A stretch of DNA of 64,000 bases from Daphnia pulex (GCF_021134715.1 NC_060027.1:3472001-3536000); one strand, 5' to 3'; numbered from the stretch's first letter, positions 25,001 to 35,662 are shown. Translations and numbers: made by a program. The notes: generated by a model not told the origin, from the sequence alone.

Positions 25001-25884
25001 CCGGCGGCCCCCCTGGCTTTCCGGCATCACAACGAGACGGGCGAAACGGATTTGAGCGATTGGGATCAGTACGAGCCTCAGCCGACGGCCGCCAGTTTAG
25101 TCAGGAGTCCACCCCGAATGACGTACGGCAGTTTCATGATTCCTTTCTTCGGCTCCTTCGCAACAACAACCACCACCACCACTACGACGCCCAGGACGAC
25201 TACCACCAGCGCCCCGACTAAAAAAAGCCGTTCCAGGGGCTCCAAGAAGAGCAAAGCGGCCAACGGAGTTCACAACATTGACGAGGTGCGCCACCATCTC
25301 GGACTGATCCACAAAAAGCATCCGAAAACCTCGTCGGCCGTCAGGAGCGGAGCGAACAACGGACCCAGCCACCAGTCGCCGTGTTCCGTCGACGGATCCT
25401 GCTGGAAAACGGTCAACGGCAAGAAGCATTTCTGTCTCAGTGAATTCGGTAATTTATTTAATTTTTAAAATTTGAATTTTTTAGTTTTCTTCCGTTTCTT
25501 TAATTTTGTCTGTTGCGATTTGACGTTCCAGTTTTGCGGTGCAAAGTGCTCAACTACGAGGTGATTAACGGAGAAACGCGCTACGAGATCCAGGTGGTTC
25601 AATCCTACAAGAACATGATCCCAATTTTGAACCGTGAATTCATCTGGGCTGAACCGGTGGCCGATTGCCCCTGTCCGGCCCCTTATCTCCGGACTGGCAC
25701 CGACTACATCATCATGGGCAAGACGGACAGGAAATTCCGACGTAACGAGATCCGGCTCCTCCTCGACTCGGACAGTTACGTGCGCGTCTACAACCAGGCC
25801 AATGCGGAGCGAGTGCTGCGCATCCGCCGAGACGAGGCCAAATTCTGTCAGAAATATAAAACGAAATTCAATCTCACGACCTAA
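19074..25884 (+). CDS. Secreted ADAMTS-like protein with TSP1 and netrin-like domains (ADAMTSL5-type)
   Basis: Extracellular-matrix glycoprotein with no protease domain. Coding exons: 19074-19181, 21121-21584, 21703-21902, 22712-22857, 23317-23470, 23627-23716, 23797-23957, 24776-25448, 25532-25884; joined length 2349 bases, 782 residues, phases consistent. The start is the first of three tandem ATGs and gives a signal peptide (VFTVLLLLLVPRIDASG). A Gln/Ser/Ala-rich low-complexity part (residues about 60-125) leads to one thrombospondin type 1 repeat (WSPWSAWSPCSRTCGGG, from about 159) with WxxW C-mannosylation and CSRTCG O-fucose sites. Next come the ADAMTS cysteine-rich module (about 257-357, including CDGRVGSPAKRDMCHVCGG), the spacer (about 358-490), a Thr/Pro-rich mucin-like linker (about 480-600), and a C-terminal NTR domain (about 640-782). 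TSP1, Cys-rich, spacer and NTR in this order is the ADAMTSL5 plan. The end of exon 5 could instead be 23467. Confidence 0.9.
19182..21120 (+). other. Intron 1 of the ADAMTS-like gene
   Basis: A 1.9-kb intron, much longer than the others, separating the signal-peptide exon from the rest. It holds CA/TG, GA and AAC (19869-19890) repeats and no recognisable exon. A long first intron is a common site for regulatory elements, but I cannot name one. Confidence 0.7.
21217..21373 (+). repeat. CAA/CAG and AGC repeats inside the coding sequence
   Basis: In-frame CAA/CAG codons encode a polyglutamine run, followed by two serine tracts made of AGC/TCT codons. The mixed codons suggest protein-level tolerance as well as slippage. 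The tract lies N-terminal to the thrombospondin repeat and should vary in length between individuals. Confidence 0.85.
21903..22711 (+). other. Intron 3 of the ADAMTS-like gene with an AT-rich insert
   Basis: From about 22010 to 22570 the base composition shifts to strongly AT-rich, without the CT/GA runs of the other introns. A 98-codon plus-strand frame (21978-22274) ends mostly in A/T-rich codons. It resembles the AT-rich block near 4.3-5.9 kb in texture, so an inserted old element is plausible; no ends were found. Confidence 0.35.
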
Positions 25885-26702
25885 GATAATTGGGTTAGTT
25901 TTTCCCTTTTTTTTCTTCTTTTAACACAATATAAGTCAATGTAATGTCTTCTTCAGTACTATACATATTGACGTTGGTCCGCCCACCTTAATATACGCAA
26001 GTGGCGTTGGACGGATTGGAACATGAAAAAGAAAAGTGAATTAAAAAAAGACGTTTGATATTTGTGTTGCTATTGGCATCTTCAGTGTTTGTGTCATATA
26101 GTCTGGTTTGATAGATTTCGTTATGAATATAGTTGAAATCGTCTAAATGTATAAATAATCATGACATTTAAAAAAAATTGGTTTCGTCAAGTCTAGCGCT
26201 AGCTGAATGATATAATATCACACTTGTAAATACATGCGATTGTACGATCAACTTTTAAATGTGTTTTTTTTTTTTGCTTGCCTGTACCATGTTGATTAAA
26301 AATGAGTTGCTGTTTATTATTTGTCCCGATGACTGTAATACAAGCTTCGTTTTGACTGTCAACTTGTCGTGACACGAATCTCGCGACCTTTGGTCTTTCC
26401 CGTTTTTTTCCCCCCCGTCGTCGATTGTTTTTCTGTTGCCATGAGAGCGGGTATGGTAGAACGGTTGAAATTTTCGTTTTTCTATTTTTCTATGGTGACA
26501 CCAATTTGTCTAACTGAAAAATCATTTGGTTATTCTTTTTTTATACCCAAACTCCAAAGGATGTGTAGAGATATTATTAGTGTGTTGGTATTTTTCCCAA
26601 CAGATGGCGAAGCGAGGTTGGTTCATATTGTTCTAATAGAGGGCCATTCAAGCGAACATAATATAAGGGAATCATGTAAAAGAATTCAAAGATGTAAATA
26701 AA
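25885..26702 (+). other. 3' UTR and candidate poly(A) signal of the ADAMTS-like gene
   Basis: The stop codon is followed by AT-rich DNA with T and A runs. AATAAA at 26697-26702 is the clearest polyadenylation hexamer, giving a 3' UTR of about 0.8 kb. Earlier variant hexamers (ATTAAA at 26296) are possible. A 110-codon frame (26369-26701) here is read as chance. Confidence 0.4.
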
Positions 26703-27044
26703 AAAAGGAATGATTCGGTTTTATAGACCACATTAAATTAAAGGTCTTGAAGCACACTTAATGTACAGCTTTATTTAAGAATTTAACGTTTTAAATTGCA
26801 AAACTGAAAATGGCAATGTTGCGCCTTGCGCGTAACTTTCAAGATCAAGATGGCTGCTGACAGTCTGACAGCCTCGGCTCATAACTCAACCTACTCAACT
26901 TATTTTACCTGACATTACAATAATCGTCAAAAAAATTGGTAACTCCTGTTTGTATTCATTTGAGGCTATTAAATGCACATATTTTGTGTGGTACATTTAC
27001 AGATAACATAGCCTAGAATTTAGGCCTGAAAATTCCATCTGATC

Positions 27045-27353
27045 ATGTGGCCTGAAACTCCCAAAATTGTCGTCTCTTGCTGCACGTGCCGGCTGTGCGT
27101 ATCGTCTTATGTAGAAATACTTCAAAACAGTAAAAGTGATCATGTGTAACCCTAAGGTTACACATTTATTTATTTGATGACCTTGTTTCTGATAATAATA
27201 GTTTTTACTTTTCTATTAACAGCATGGTGAAGTCTGAGCTTCTTCATTGCAGTCCAATGTGTACAGTGCGATTTGTTGCAGCCAGCAGGCGAAAGGTGTT
27301 CTTCTTGCAGGCTTGCTACCTGTACCATTTGTAGCTTCTTCCAAACAATTTAA
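27045..27353 (+). CDS. Small CxxC-rich protein, two exons
   Basis: Proposed exons 27045-27129 and 27253-27353 join in phase (1 base plus 2 bases) to 61 residues. Exon 1 starts at ATG, reads MWPETPKIVVSCCTCRLC and ends at A|GTAAAA; exon 2 follows CATTGCAG and reads QCVQCDLLQPAGERCSSC, then a further CxxC (CTIC) before TAA. Four close cysteine pairs suggest zinc binding, but I do not recognise a family. Support for coding: related copies of both exons lie on the minus strand at 42165-42470, and a partial copy at 41815-41890, where they are frameshifted or have lost cysteines. The palindrome begins 190 bases downstream. Alternatives: a noncoding transcript duplicated with the region, or part of a mobile element. 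Confidence 0.4.
27138..27165. repeat. Short perfect hairpin in the intron of the CxxC gene
   Basis: TGTGTAACC and GGTTACACA are separated by CTAA, giving a nine-base perfect stem with a four-base loop. It lies just after the proposed donor at 27130. Function unknown. Confidence 0.6.
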
Positions 27354-27393
27354 ACTAATTAAATTGATCAACTTTTTTCAGTGAGGCTACACA

Positions 27394-27651
27394 TTAAATT
27401 TGTTGGTAACTAGCTCTTCGTTTTACATCTATTGACTTTACAGTTAAGACTGTTAAATAGTATAAATTTAAGAGAAAAAGTAATAAAATAAGCTTGCCAA
27501 CTATTGATTCCTTTGTAAAAGTAGTTCTTAGAGATTGCTTAGTTGACGCGGAGGTGTTGCCCATTGAGGGGTTTTGGTGACAAGGAGTCACTGAACGAAA
27601 CGCTAAACCAAATGAAAAAAATAATAAAAAAGGTAATGCTAGGTACGACAT
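27394..27651 (-). pseudogene. Truncated secreted-protein start, left palindrome edge
   Basis: Reading outward, the frame starts at ATG 27651 with MSYLALPFLLFFSFGLAF, a good hydrophobic signal peptide. It crosses the arm boundary at 27544 after about 36 codons and continues into unrelated DNA to a stop at 27394. The mirror copy at 39821 has one extra T in the run after codon 7 and therefore a different downstream frame. Family not recognised. It is either the 5' end of a gene cut by the event that made the palindrome or a chance frame behind a real promoter. Confidence 0.35.
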
Positions 27652-27702
27652 GAAGCTTTTGCTTTCGCAGGAAATAATTTGAATTTGTTTGGAGCCAACG
27701 AT

Positions 27703-27713
27703 CCTTTATATAT
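27703..27713 (-). promoter_or_regulatory. TATA-type promoter facing out of the left arm
   Basis: GGATATATAAAGG on the minus strand lies about 52 bases before ATG 27651, a spacing that fits a short 5' UTR. The copy in the right arm (39759-39768) is conserved. Confidence 0.5.
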
Positions 27714-28369
27714 CCGAGCCGAGTCCTTTCCGTCTACATTCGGTGTGAAGAGCAAAACCCAAATTTCAACCCATTTCACTGATTAGCAACGAAAACAAAG
27801 CGAGTGTCAAAACATTGTTTTACTTGCGCATACTTTATTGTGGCAGAAACACGTTGGTCATGTAACAGGGTGGAATTTTTTTTCCATTTTGTTCATGCAG
27901 CATCAAACGACACGATAGGTTCCGGCGGTAATCAACTATTCAAGATGGTAGACATGTCAATGTAAAAGACAGGGTAAGGGTAGCTCCTGTAAATGTTATT
28001 CATTAATGTAAAAAAGCTGCTAGTAGGATCTCATTGTTGATTTGCGGTTACAAAATCCATAGCCCTAGAGTTCAGGTAATGTCAATCAATCAATTGATTT
28101 GCGTTTTAGATACTCCTAAATAAGTTGTGGAAATACGATTCCCCCCCCCCCTTCTCCTGGATGATTACTAAGGATCATCTAAGTATATTTTTGAGTTATT
28201 CGTTGTGAACGTAGCGGACGAACTCTGACAGTCTATCGAGCTTTAGCAATTGCGTCTAATTTCTTATTTTATTGATTTTATTCAACCGTTTAATGAGAAG
28301 CTTTGATTTGTATTTTTCTTTATTAATAATTTACCTTTTTTCATCTTTTTTTTTTTTTTATTTTCTTCT

Positions 28370-29130
28370 CCGACCGCTTTGAGCCAATGGAAAACCGAGA
28401 AGGTGAAAGCGGAAAGTGTTAATGTTTTGCTCAAAGCTAATGTGGAGGGTGCCACATTAGTGTAATGAGTTTTGGAAGACTACAAGGTCGCATTGACCTT
28501 AAACAATGGTTAAAAGGTAAACAGTTATTTCTGTGCATGTTTTAGCGATGTTAATTAAAATCTAAAAATTATTTCAGCAGATTTAAACTGACCATGTCGT
28601 CGCTGCTGTCGGTTGGGATGCAAACATGGATTTGGCTGTTGCTTTTGGTTTGAAAATAGAGGAGAGGAGATTTTGGTGGTTATCGAGTCAATACCAAGCT
28701 TGAAGCATGATCGAACGTTTGTTTGGTAAGAATCCTTGAACATTTTATTTCATATTAATTGAACTATTGTGATTAAAACTTGACCAACATTGACTGCTCT
28801 AATGTTGTTTTTAGATAGTATATGAAGTTCTTGTTAAATTAGATTCTAATTATTGGGTTTGGACTTTATTTTTTATTAGGTTGGAGATGTTGCGTTCTTT
28901 TGTGATATCAAATTGGGTCGCTGTTGTATGTTGTATCAGGGCGATTGGCGGGAGAGAACAATACTGGCAAAGAAACATGGATGAAAAACTGCAGTGCACT
29001 GTTGCCAAGTGCATTCTTCGTCGTATTATCAGTACGCAATCGGGTAAATATTCTGTTTCACGGAGTTTTTATAAATTATTGTTTTTTATCTGTTTGTGTA
29101 CCATATTGAATATTAATGTTCAAATTATTT
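28370..29130 (+). pseudogene. Unrecognised exon relics, left arm
   Basis: Three exon-like stretches separated by AG/GT-like sites: about 28381-28510, 28577-28710 and 28880-29042. The first corresponds to the right-arm text LSQWKTEKVKAEIVNVLLKA but is broken here by a small insertion with a stop near 28465; the second reads DHVVAAVGWDANTDLAVAFG in the right-arm version; the third contains [20 protein letters not shown] recognise no family. The left copy is the more damaged one. Confidence 0.25.
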
Positions 29131-29152
29131 ACCGCATAGTTGATGTGATGTC

Positions 29153-30024
29153 GTGATGTTGCCGTTTGCCGTATCGTTGAAGGCTGGGTCGATCACTGGT
29201 GTAGCGATGTCTCCTGGGTATAGCGGATACCAAAGCACCACACCGCCGCCTTACTACACAACAACAACATTCGCAAAAACCGGTTACTACACTGAGGCAC
29301 ACAATTCCTACACCACCAAGGCTCCAGAGTATTATACCACAGCTGATGCTGCCCCGAGTTACACCATCAAACGTACTACACCGAGGCTCCAAAGTACTAA
29401 AACCACCAAGTCACCGGAGTATTACACGTATGTTGCCCCAGATTGCTGCACCGAGGCTCCCAAGTATTACCTAGTTCCTAGCTACTACACCGAGGCTCCA
29501 ACTTATACACCACCAAAGCGGCTGAATACTACACCGAGCCGCCCAAGTACTACACCAACAAGGCTCCAGAGTATTACACCACAACTTGTGCTTCCCCGAG
29601 CCTCTACACCGAAGCCCCGAAGTATTACTTTGCCCTAAGCTACACAACTACAACTGAGGCGGCCAAGTACTACGCAGCCCCAACTTACTACACAGCGGCT
29701 GCTCCTTCGTACTACGTTGAATCGGAATACTACACCTAGGATTCAGTTTACTACACCACAACCTTCGCTACACCGAGGTCCCTATGTACTACACTACCAA
29801 GGCACCTGAGTATTATAACACTACTTTCGCTGCTCCGACCAACTACACCAATGCTCCGAAGTATTACTCTATCCCGAGATACTACACCACTAAGGTACCT
29901 GAATATTACACCACACCTCACGCTTCTCCAACTTACTACAGGGACGCTCCTAAATATTATAACTATGTTCAGATTTGTCGGTCATATCTTAATAGTTACT
30001 TGTCACTGGGAATTGTTGATCTTT
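29153..30024 (+). pseudogene. Decayed tyrosine-rich repeat protein gene, left arm
   Basis: About 290 codons' worth of units of the type YYTTKAPEYYTT and YYTEAPKYY, alternating between frames. The opening part (MSPGYSGYQSTTPPPYYTTT) runs in one frame to about 29360; the unit YYTEAPKY then appears in a second frame, and the frame shifts again near 29395 and 29505. Stops occur at 29636 and 29736. Such proteins are likely extracellular or cuticular; the repeat style is one I associate with Daphnia. It points toward the palindrome centre, as does its mirror copy at 37441-38310. Confidence 0.6.
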
Positions 30025-30568
30025 AATAGGGAAATAATTTTTTTAAAACCTGGGTAATCATTGTGTACGACTTCTCTTGTCACCTAAAAGCCTTAAGACA
30101 TTGCGACGTTTTCTTATTTTGGTTGGGTCTTTCCTATTTCGCATGTTGGAGGTGACTATTACTCTAGTCGCTCCGCATTGCGACATATTCTAGTGTTTGG
30201 ACGAACTTCATTTACAGGGTAAATTACGAAAGAGACGTACTGTGTGGTGTTTACTAAAATTGTTTGATGTTTACAGTTCTTTCTACGTAAGTGTTACTAT
30301 TCTTTTTAACGTAAGTTGGCGTAACAAAAGAGCTGTAAATAGTGTGTGGTTTATCATAGAAGTTTATTTGAAGAATGTGGAGTTTATCAGTTGCTTGCAT
30401 ATAACTTATGTAAAACTTGAAAGTTGTAAAAAATACACAAAGTCGTAAACTAAACATTTTTTTATTACAAGTTATGAAACATAGCAAACAAAAACATTAA
30501 AAGGAATTGCTTTATTGTCCCACCTCCACCCACAATTCCACCACATTTTACAATCACATACATACAAG

Positions 30569-30883
30569 TTAACCCGTTGGCTGCCACGCCATACAACCCG
30601 TAGGTTGCTCTCTACTACTCTACGCGCCACGTCTGAAGGATCTATGGCCAAGGTGGAACTTGCCATTGCTGACAAGTCCGGGCTGACACGGTGACAGAAG
30701 AATCCATCACCGCATCGACAAAGGGGAACTAGGTATGGTGCATTGCCTAACAGGCGCCTTGCGGCAAGTTTTGGGCTGGTGCGACTTTCCGACCCCTCGG
30801 CATGAAAACCACGAGGCCGAACAGCGCACGCAGCCCGTGCTAAGGAGCAGGGGAGAACAAAGGCGTGGCAACCAACAGGTTAA
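30569..30883. mobile_element. piggyBac-type MITE, left arm
   Basis: Bounded on both sides by TTAA (30569-30572 and 30880-30883). Terminal inverted repeats CCCGTTGGCTGCCACGCC and GGCGTGGCAACCAACAGG differ at two sites. Length is 311 bases plus one target copy and it has no transposase. TTAA targets and CCC/GGG-like ends are typical of the piggyBac superfamily. The same insertion is in the mirror position of the right arm (36580-36894), so it predates the arm duplication. Confidence 0.8.
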
Positions 30884-31146
30884 CTAACACTAACACATAT
30901 TACCAACAACAAATAATGATCCGCGCTGACACTTTGGAGATACCGGCGATGTTTTGGTGTCAATCTTCTCGACGTCTCCTCTGCATCATCTGAAGAAAGA
31001 GAAAAAATTCTTATTTAAGTGACATGCCAATAAAAAGTTACATAATACATGTAGGTACATCGATCTGTTATTTTTGGCTCAAAACTTTAAAGGCGCGCTT
31101 TAAATTGCTTAAAATATAGCTAACAATATTGAAAACTGTACACATA

Positions 31147-31533
31147 ACAAAGCTCACTTGCTAGTCTTTAAAAAAAATTCCGGAAGTAAACCGGAAGTAG
31201 CCACAGCGCCTCAACCATTGAGCTGTCGTCAAATTAAACCACATATTCGTGATCTCCATGAAATTTGGGGTCGATTGGGTGTGATTTAAACGAAATCCAA
31301 AATTTGGCCAAAATCGAGAATTTTCCTGAACTATAGTTCAGGAAAATTTTCAAAACCGGAAGTACGAAAACGTACAAAACGAAACATGAACTTTACCACA
31401 AATTCGACGAGGATCACGAATATGTGGTTCTTTTGTGCGTCAGATGAATATTTACTGAACTACTTACTGAAATGAGTAAACCGGAAGTAGAAAAAAAAAG
31501 CAATTATCGAAAATTTAACAAGTGAGCTTTGTT
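31147..31533. mobile_element. MITE with ACAAAGCTCACTTG ends, left arm
   Basis: The 14-base end at 31147-31160 is matched by its reverse complement at 31519-31532. The roughly 390-base interior has an internal perfect palindrome (TTTTCCTGAACTATAGTTCA followed by GGAAAA, near 31323-31348) and several ACCGGAAGTA motifs, which resemble ETS-factor sites. Superfamily not assigned. Present symmetrically in the right arm. Confidence 0.65.
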
Positions 31534-31799
31534 GGGGGAATAATAATCGTCAGTTATCACTAAATATTTCAACAAAATAACTGTCGATACATGTTTAAAG
31601 AGATGTTCAAAGTAACAGAAACTGACATTAAACAGCTGCAAATTATCAGAAAGCCATCTAGCGTTGGAAAAAAGAAGCGTCCAAGTAAACTTTGTTTGCG
31701 CGCAAGAAGGGCCTAATTTTGGAAACTATTACACAGACACAGTCTAACACAACTAGACTATTGGTAGATAACCTAAGAAAATAAGTCAATTGTTGGGTA

Positions 31800-32040
31800 C
31801 CTAGGCATAATCCCGTGGTGAGTGACTGCAGGTGTTAACAGCGGACGGAAGCGATCTTCAAGTGGTCCAGAAACTCGCCAAGTCTCCAGTGAAGTAAAAC
31901 AAATCTTGTTTAAAAGCAGTGAAGCTAGATGAGCGTGCGTCGCGAAGATAAGGATGGAGAAGAATGTTGTTGAAAGTCCTTCTTCCGTCATGGACAAAGG
32001 TCAGCATCATTGGCACAAGAATCTCCGTGCTCTGTAAAAA
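31800..32040 (-). pseudogene. Unrecognised exon relic, left arm (mirror of 35437)
   Basis: After TTTTACAG on the minus strand (near 32035) the frame reads MLTFVHDGRRTFNNILLHPY and stops near 31858. The right-arm copy reads MLTFVHDGRGTSRNVLLHPY. The shared protein text beside unequal downstream frames suggests a once-coding exon; family unknown. Confidence 0.3.
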
Positions 32041-32519
32041 CAAATTTTTAACATTACTGAAAATATAACAATGAATGAAGCATATCAATTTTTACCTTTT
32101 TTTAATAAGCACACAGAAATGCTCATAATGAAAAAACTGTAAAAATTGAATTCACAGCAACAAACAGCATTACTCCACATGTTGAGATAAATTTCCTGAT
32201 GCTAAAGAAAGTGTCATGAAGTATGCATGGTGATAGGTGGTATTGATGCTTACCTTTATCATATGGGTGAATGTTGCTGAATTTAGTATTAGTAATAGTA
32301 AGGCATTAGACGTGGTGTGGTTGGTGTGGTAGCAATAATGGGGAAATACCTTGTCCCCACACATTCTATTCCACGATATGTGAGCTTCACACATAGTTTT
32401 AGGCTTTTGACAACATGATGGGTCTATTGGATTGAAAGTGACTGAGCGCTAAGTCAACTTTTTGGAATGACTGACAGTATGCATCTAAAATTTGAAGAAA
32501 TAAGTTGGTATAGTATAAA

Positions 32520-34129
32520 AATACGAAAAAGCTATTGCAACGTCAGGCTGACGTTGCTATAGTGTATTTTGGCTATTGCAACGTCAGGCCGCTAGGTGCG
32601 CTGCAGTCTGACGTTGCGCTATGCCAGCGCATAGCTATGCTGGAGGCTTGGAGCAACGTCAGGCCGCTAGGTGCGCTGCAGTCTGACGTTGCGCTATCCC
32701 AGCGCACTGAGTCCCTTTCTATAGCTAAAATAATGTTGGAGGCTTGAAGCAATGTCAACCAACCACTTAATGCTAAAAATCATATGTAATAGCTGCATAA
32801 AATGACAGAGAGAATCAATCTGACGTTGCTCTATTCTTACTTCCCTTTGTCGCTGCAGGCTGACGTTGCGCTATCTTAGCGTACCCGAGTCCCTTTCTTA
32901 AGCTTGGAGCAACGTCAACCAACTACTTAATTCTAAAATTCGTGTATAATGTTGTATACCTGCATCCCGACCTGCACAGTATGTATAAACTCCTATAAAT
33001 TCATAGAGAATCAATCTGAATTTGCGCTATCATTCTTCACTTCGTCAGCCAACTCATATTTTAATGCTACGGTCAGGTGCGCTGTTGTCTGACGTTGCGC
33101 TATCGTAATGGGCCTCTTAGTGTAGTAAAGTATTTCCCGGAGCAACGTCAGGCCCTTTAATTCTGACGTTTGCTACCCTCTACTGCTAGGCTATTACCCC
33201 CGTCATAGGCGCTGGATCAAAATCATTGGACATATGAAACTAATGCTTTAATTTTTAAAAGTGTCCAAAAAGAAAAATAAAGAGAACCAGTAAAAGTTGT
33301 GCAAATCGGTGAGCTAACGGAACAATAATGAGAATATCATCTGATGGAATTTCTTCCTGGCGGGATTTGGCAAAACATTCATACAGTATTTAAGCGGGAT
33401 CCTGTTATAGTATTATAAAGCTGTAAGAATGGAATGGGATGCAATATGATAGCGCAACGTCAGACTACAGCGCCTAGCGGCCTGACGTAAGTTCAGCATG
33501 GTCATAAAGAGAGGCTCAGCGGTAGGCTTGGCGGTAGGATTAGATTAGGATCAGAGATTCGGGTAAGCAACGCAAACGCTCCAGCAATATATGTATAATG
33601 TAGGAATATATAGCGCAACGTCAGATTGATTCTCTATAAATTCATAGGAGTTTTAACATATTATGGCAGTATAAAACATTATACATGAATTGTAGCATTA
33701 AGTAGTTATTGACGTTGCTCCAAGCTTAAGATTAAGAAAGCGACTCGGTTGCGCTGGGATAGAGCAACGTCAGACTGCAGCGACGAAGTCAAGTAGGATA
33801 GAGACGGTAAAGACGGATAGAGAACGTCAGATTGATTCTCTCTGACATATTATGCAGCTATTACATATTATTAGCATTATTTGAAATTTATATTCTCTAC
33901 ATATTTTGTAGCATTAAAATTAAATGGTTCATTAACGTTGCTCCAAGCCTCCAGCATAGCTATGCGCTGGCATAGCGCAACGTCAGACTGCAGCGCACCT
34001 AGCGGCCTGACGTTGCTCCAAGCCTCCAGCATAGCGCAACGTCAGACTGCAGCGCACCTAGCGGCCTGACGTTGCAATAGCCAAAATACACTATAGCAAC
34101 GTCAGCCTGACGTTGCAATAGCGACGACC
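32520..34129. repeat. Inner inverted repeat packed with CAACGTCAG/CTGACGTTG motifs
   Basis: This 1.6-kb block has its own symmetry centre near 33327, about 400 bases left of the arm centre. About 25 copies of CAACGTCAG or its complement CTGACGTTG occur, many extended to CTGACGTTGCGCTAT. At both ends the motif forms a perfect 21-base palindrome (32537-32557 and 34096-34116). Spacers such as GGCCGCTAGGTGCGCTGCAG recur. The interior (about 33180-33440) is non-repetitive AT-rich DNA acting as the loop. TGACGT is the core of CREB/ATF sites; whether that matters here is unknown. Confidence 0.85.
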
Positions 34130-34645
34130 ATAAAAATAAGTAAATTAGGTCAAGTTAAACCTACACAAGTTACGAAGTTCAATTTGTTATATGAAATCAC
34201 AGGAATATAAGTATTAATTCGCATCCAATTGTTTCACCCATTTTGCCTCGTTTCACGATAAACAACAAGGGCGACACTAGCGACATCTGGTAATGAGTTT
34301 TGAATCCTAAGTTGGTTGCAATATTATTAAAGATACCCGACAATAGAACTCCAGCGACAATAGAACTCAAATATTTTATTTAAAAAAAAAAAATACCCGA
34401 ACAATAGAACTCCACTACGAGACAATAGAACTCCGATAATTTGAGCTGCGACTGTACAACCAACTTAGGATTCAAAACTCAAGATGTCGCCAGTGTCGCC
34501 TTTGTTGTTGTTACAAACGAGGCGAAGCCGAAAAGGGCGAAACAAAACTGTAGCTAATTTATACTTATATTCCTGTGATTTCAATTACCAAATTGAATTT
34601 CGTATCATGTGTAGGTTTATCTTGACCTAGTTTCCTTATTTTTAT
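34130..34645. mobile_element. Foldback MITE inserted only on the right side
   Basis: About 516 bases. Long imperfect terminal inverted repeats begin ATAAAAATAAG and end CTTATTTTTAT and extend about 220 bases inward (AGGTCAAG... versus ...CTTGACCT, and GTCGCC-type text near 34270 and 34490). The loop carries four copies of ACAATAGAACTCC. The mirror position on the left (near 32510-32530) reads as an empty site with ATTTTTAT once, so this insertion is younger than the palindrome. Confidence 0.7.
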
Positions 34646-34999
34646 ACTGTACCAACTTATTTCTTCAAATTCTAGTCTTCTAGATGCATACTGTCAGTGT
34701 CAGTCATTCCAACAAGTTGACTTAGCGCTCAGTCAATTTCCATCCATTAGGCCCATCATGCTGTCAAAAGCCTAAAACTTATGTTTAAAGACCACATGTA
34801 GTGGAAAACAAATCTGCCGAGATAAAGTATTTCCCCATTACTGCTACCAGACCATTACAATTCAGATTTTCTTATTATTACATAGGTGTGAACCATATAA
34901 GACTTTTCTGAATCTTGCAATTTTTGTGGCGCACCCTGCAACAGCATTTTTGTTGTTATGGATGTTTTTACTTCTGTTTAGAAGGCAACCCAGCTTAGA

Positions 35000-35260
35000 A
35001 ATAGGTACAGTTTTATTTCTCATGGGTAAATTTATGTCAATTTATAAGTAACATAGAGAATTTCCTTGTCCCATTGCCACTTTCAGTTTCAGAGACATGA
35101 AGCATGTGGAGTGAATAACCTGCCATGTGTATGCACATGTACCAGATCTGCTTGATGAAAGTCAAATGCCTTACTAAATTCATCTCCCATATGATAAGGT
35201 AAGCATCAATACCACCTATCACCATACTACTGCAATACTTCATGACACTTTCTTTGGCAT
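35000..35260 (-). other. Open frame in a right-arm-specific stretch
   Basis: A minus-strand frame (35037-35243) reads IIWEMNLVRHLTFIKQIW and IHMAGYSLHMLHVSETESG. The left arm at the matching place (32160-32290) is shorter and different, so about 300 bases here have no mirror partner. Family not recognised. Confidence 0.2.
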
Positions 35261-35436
35261 CAGGAAATTTACATCAACCTCAGGAGTAAGCCTGTTGGTT
35301 GCTGTGATTTCCATTTTTGCGGTTTTTTATCATGAAAACTTCAGTGTGCTTGTTAGTATAGGTAAAGATGGAAATGCTATATTAACTGTTATATTTTCAA
35401 TTCATTAATGCAATACATCTTTTTTTTCTTTACAGA

Positions 35437-35662
35437 GCATGTAAAAGATCCTAATAAGCCAATGCTGACCTTTGTCCATGACGGAAGAGGGACATCCAGA
35501 AACGTTCTGCTCCATCCTTATCTTCCCGACGTACACTCATCTAGATTCACTGCTTTTGCTGCTACAACTTGTCTTACTTCACTGACCAGTTGGAACACTT
35601 CAGTGGTCGCTACCCCTTTGCTGTTAAACACCTGCAGTCACTCACCACGGGATTATGCCTAG
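35437..35662 (+). pseudogene. Unrecognised exon relic, right arm
   Basis: Follows a strong acceptor (TTTCTTTACAG, ending 35436). Reads EHVKDPNKPMLTFVHDGRGT and LLHPYLPDVHSSRFTAF, then loses its frame; a second frame gives SYFTDQLEHFSGRYPFAVKH from about 35570. Compared with the left copy the gain or loss of single bases is visible, so neither is an intact gene. Function unknown. Confidence 0.3.

Noticed and set aside
24742-25221. 159-codon frame overlapping exon 8 of the ADAMTS-like gene
   Set aside because: Alternate frame of the Thr-rich linker; the phase-consistent frame encodes the spacer and joins the NTR exon.
32520-34129. CRISPR-like array
   Set aside because: The motifs are in both orientations with irregular spacing and no unique spacers of constant length, and the genome is eukaryotic.
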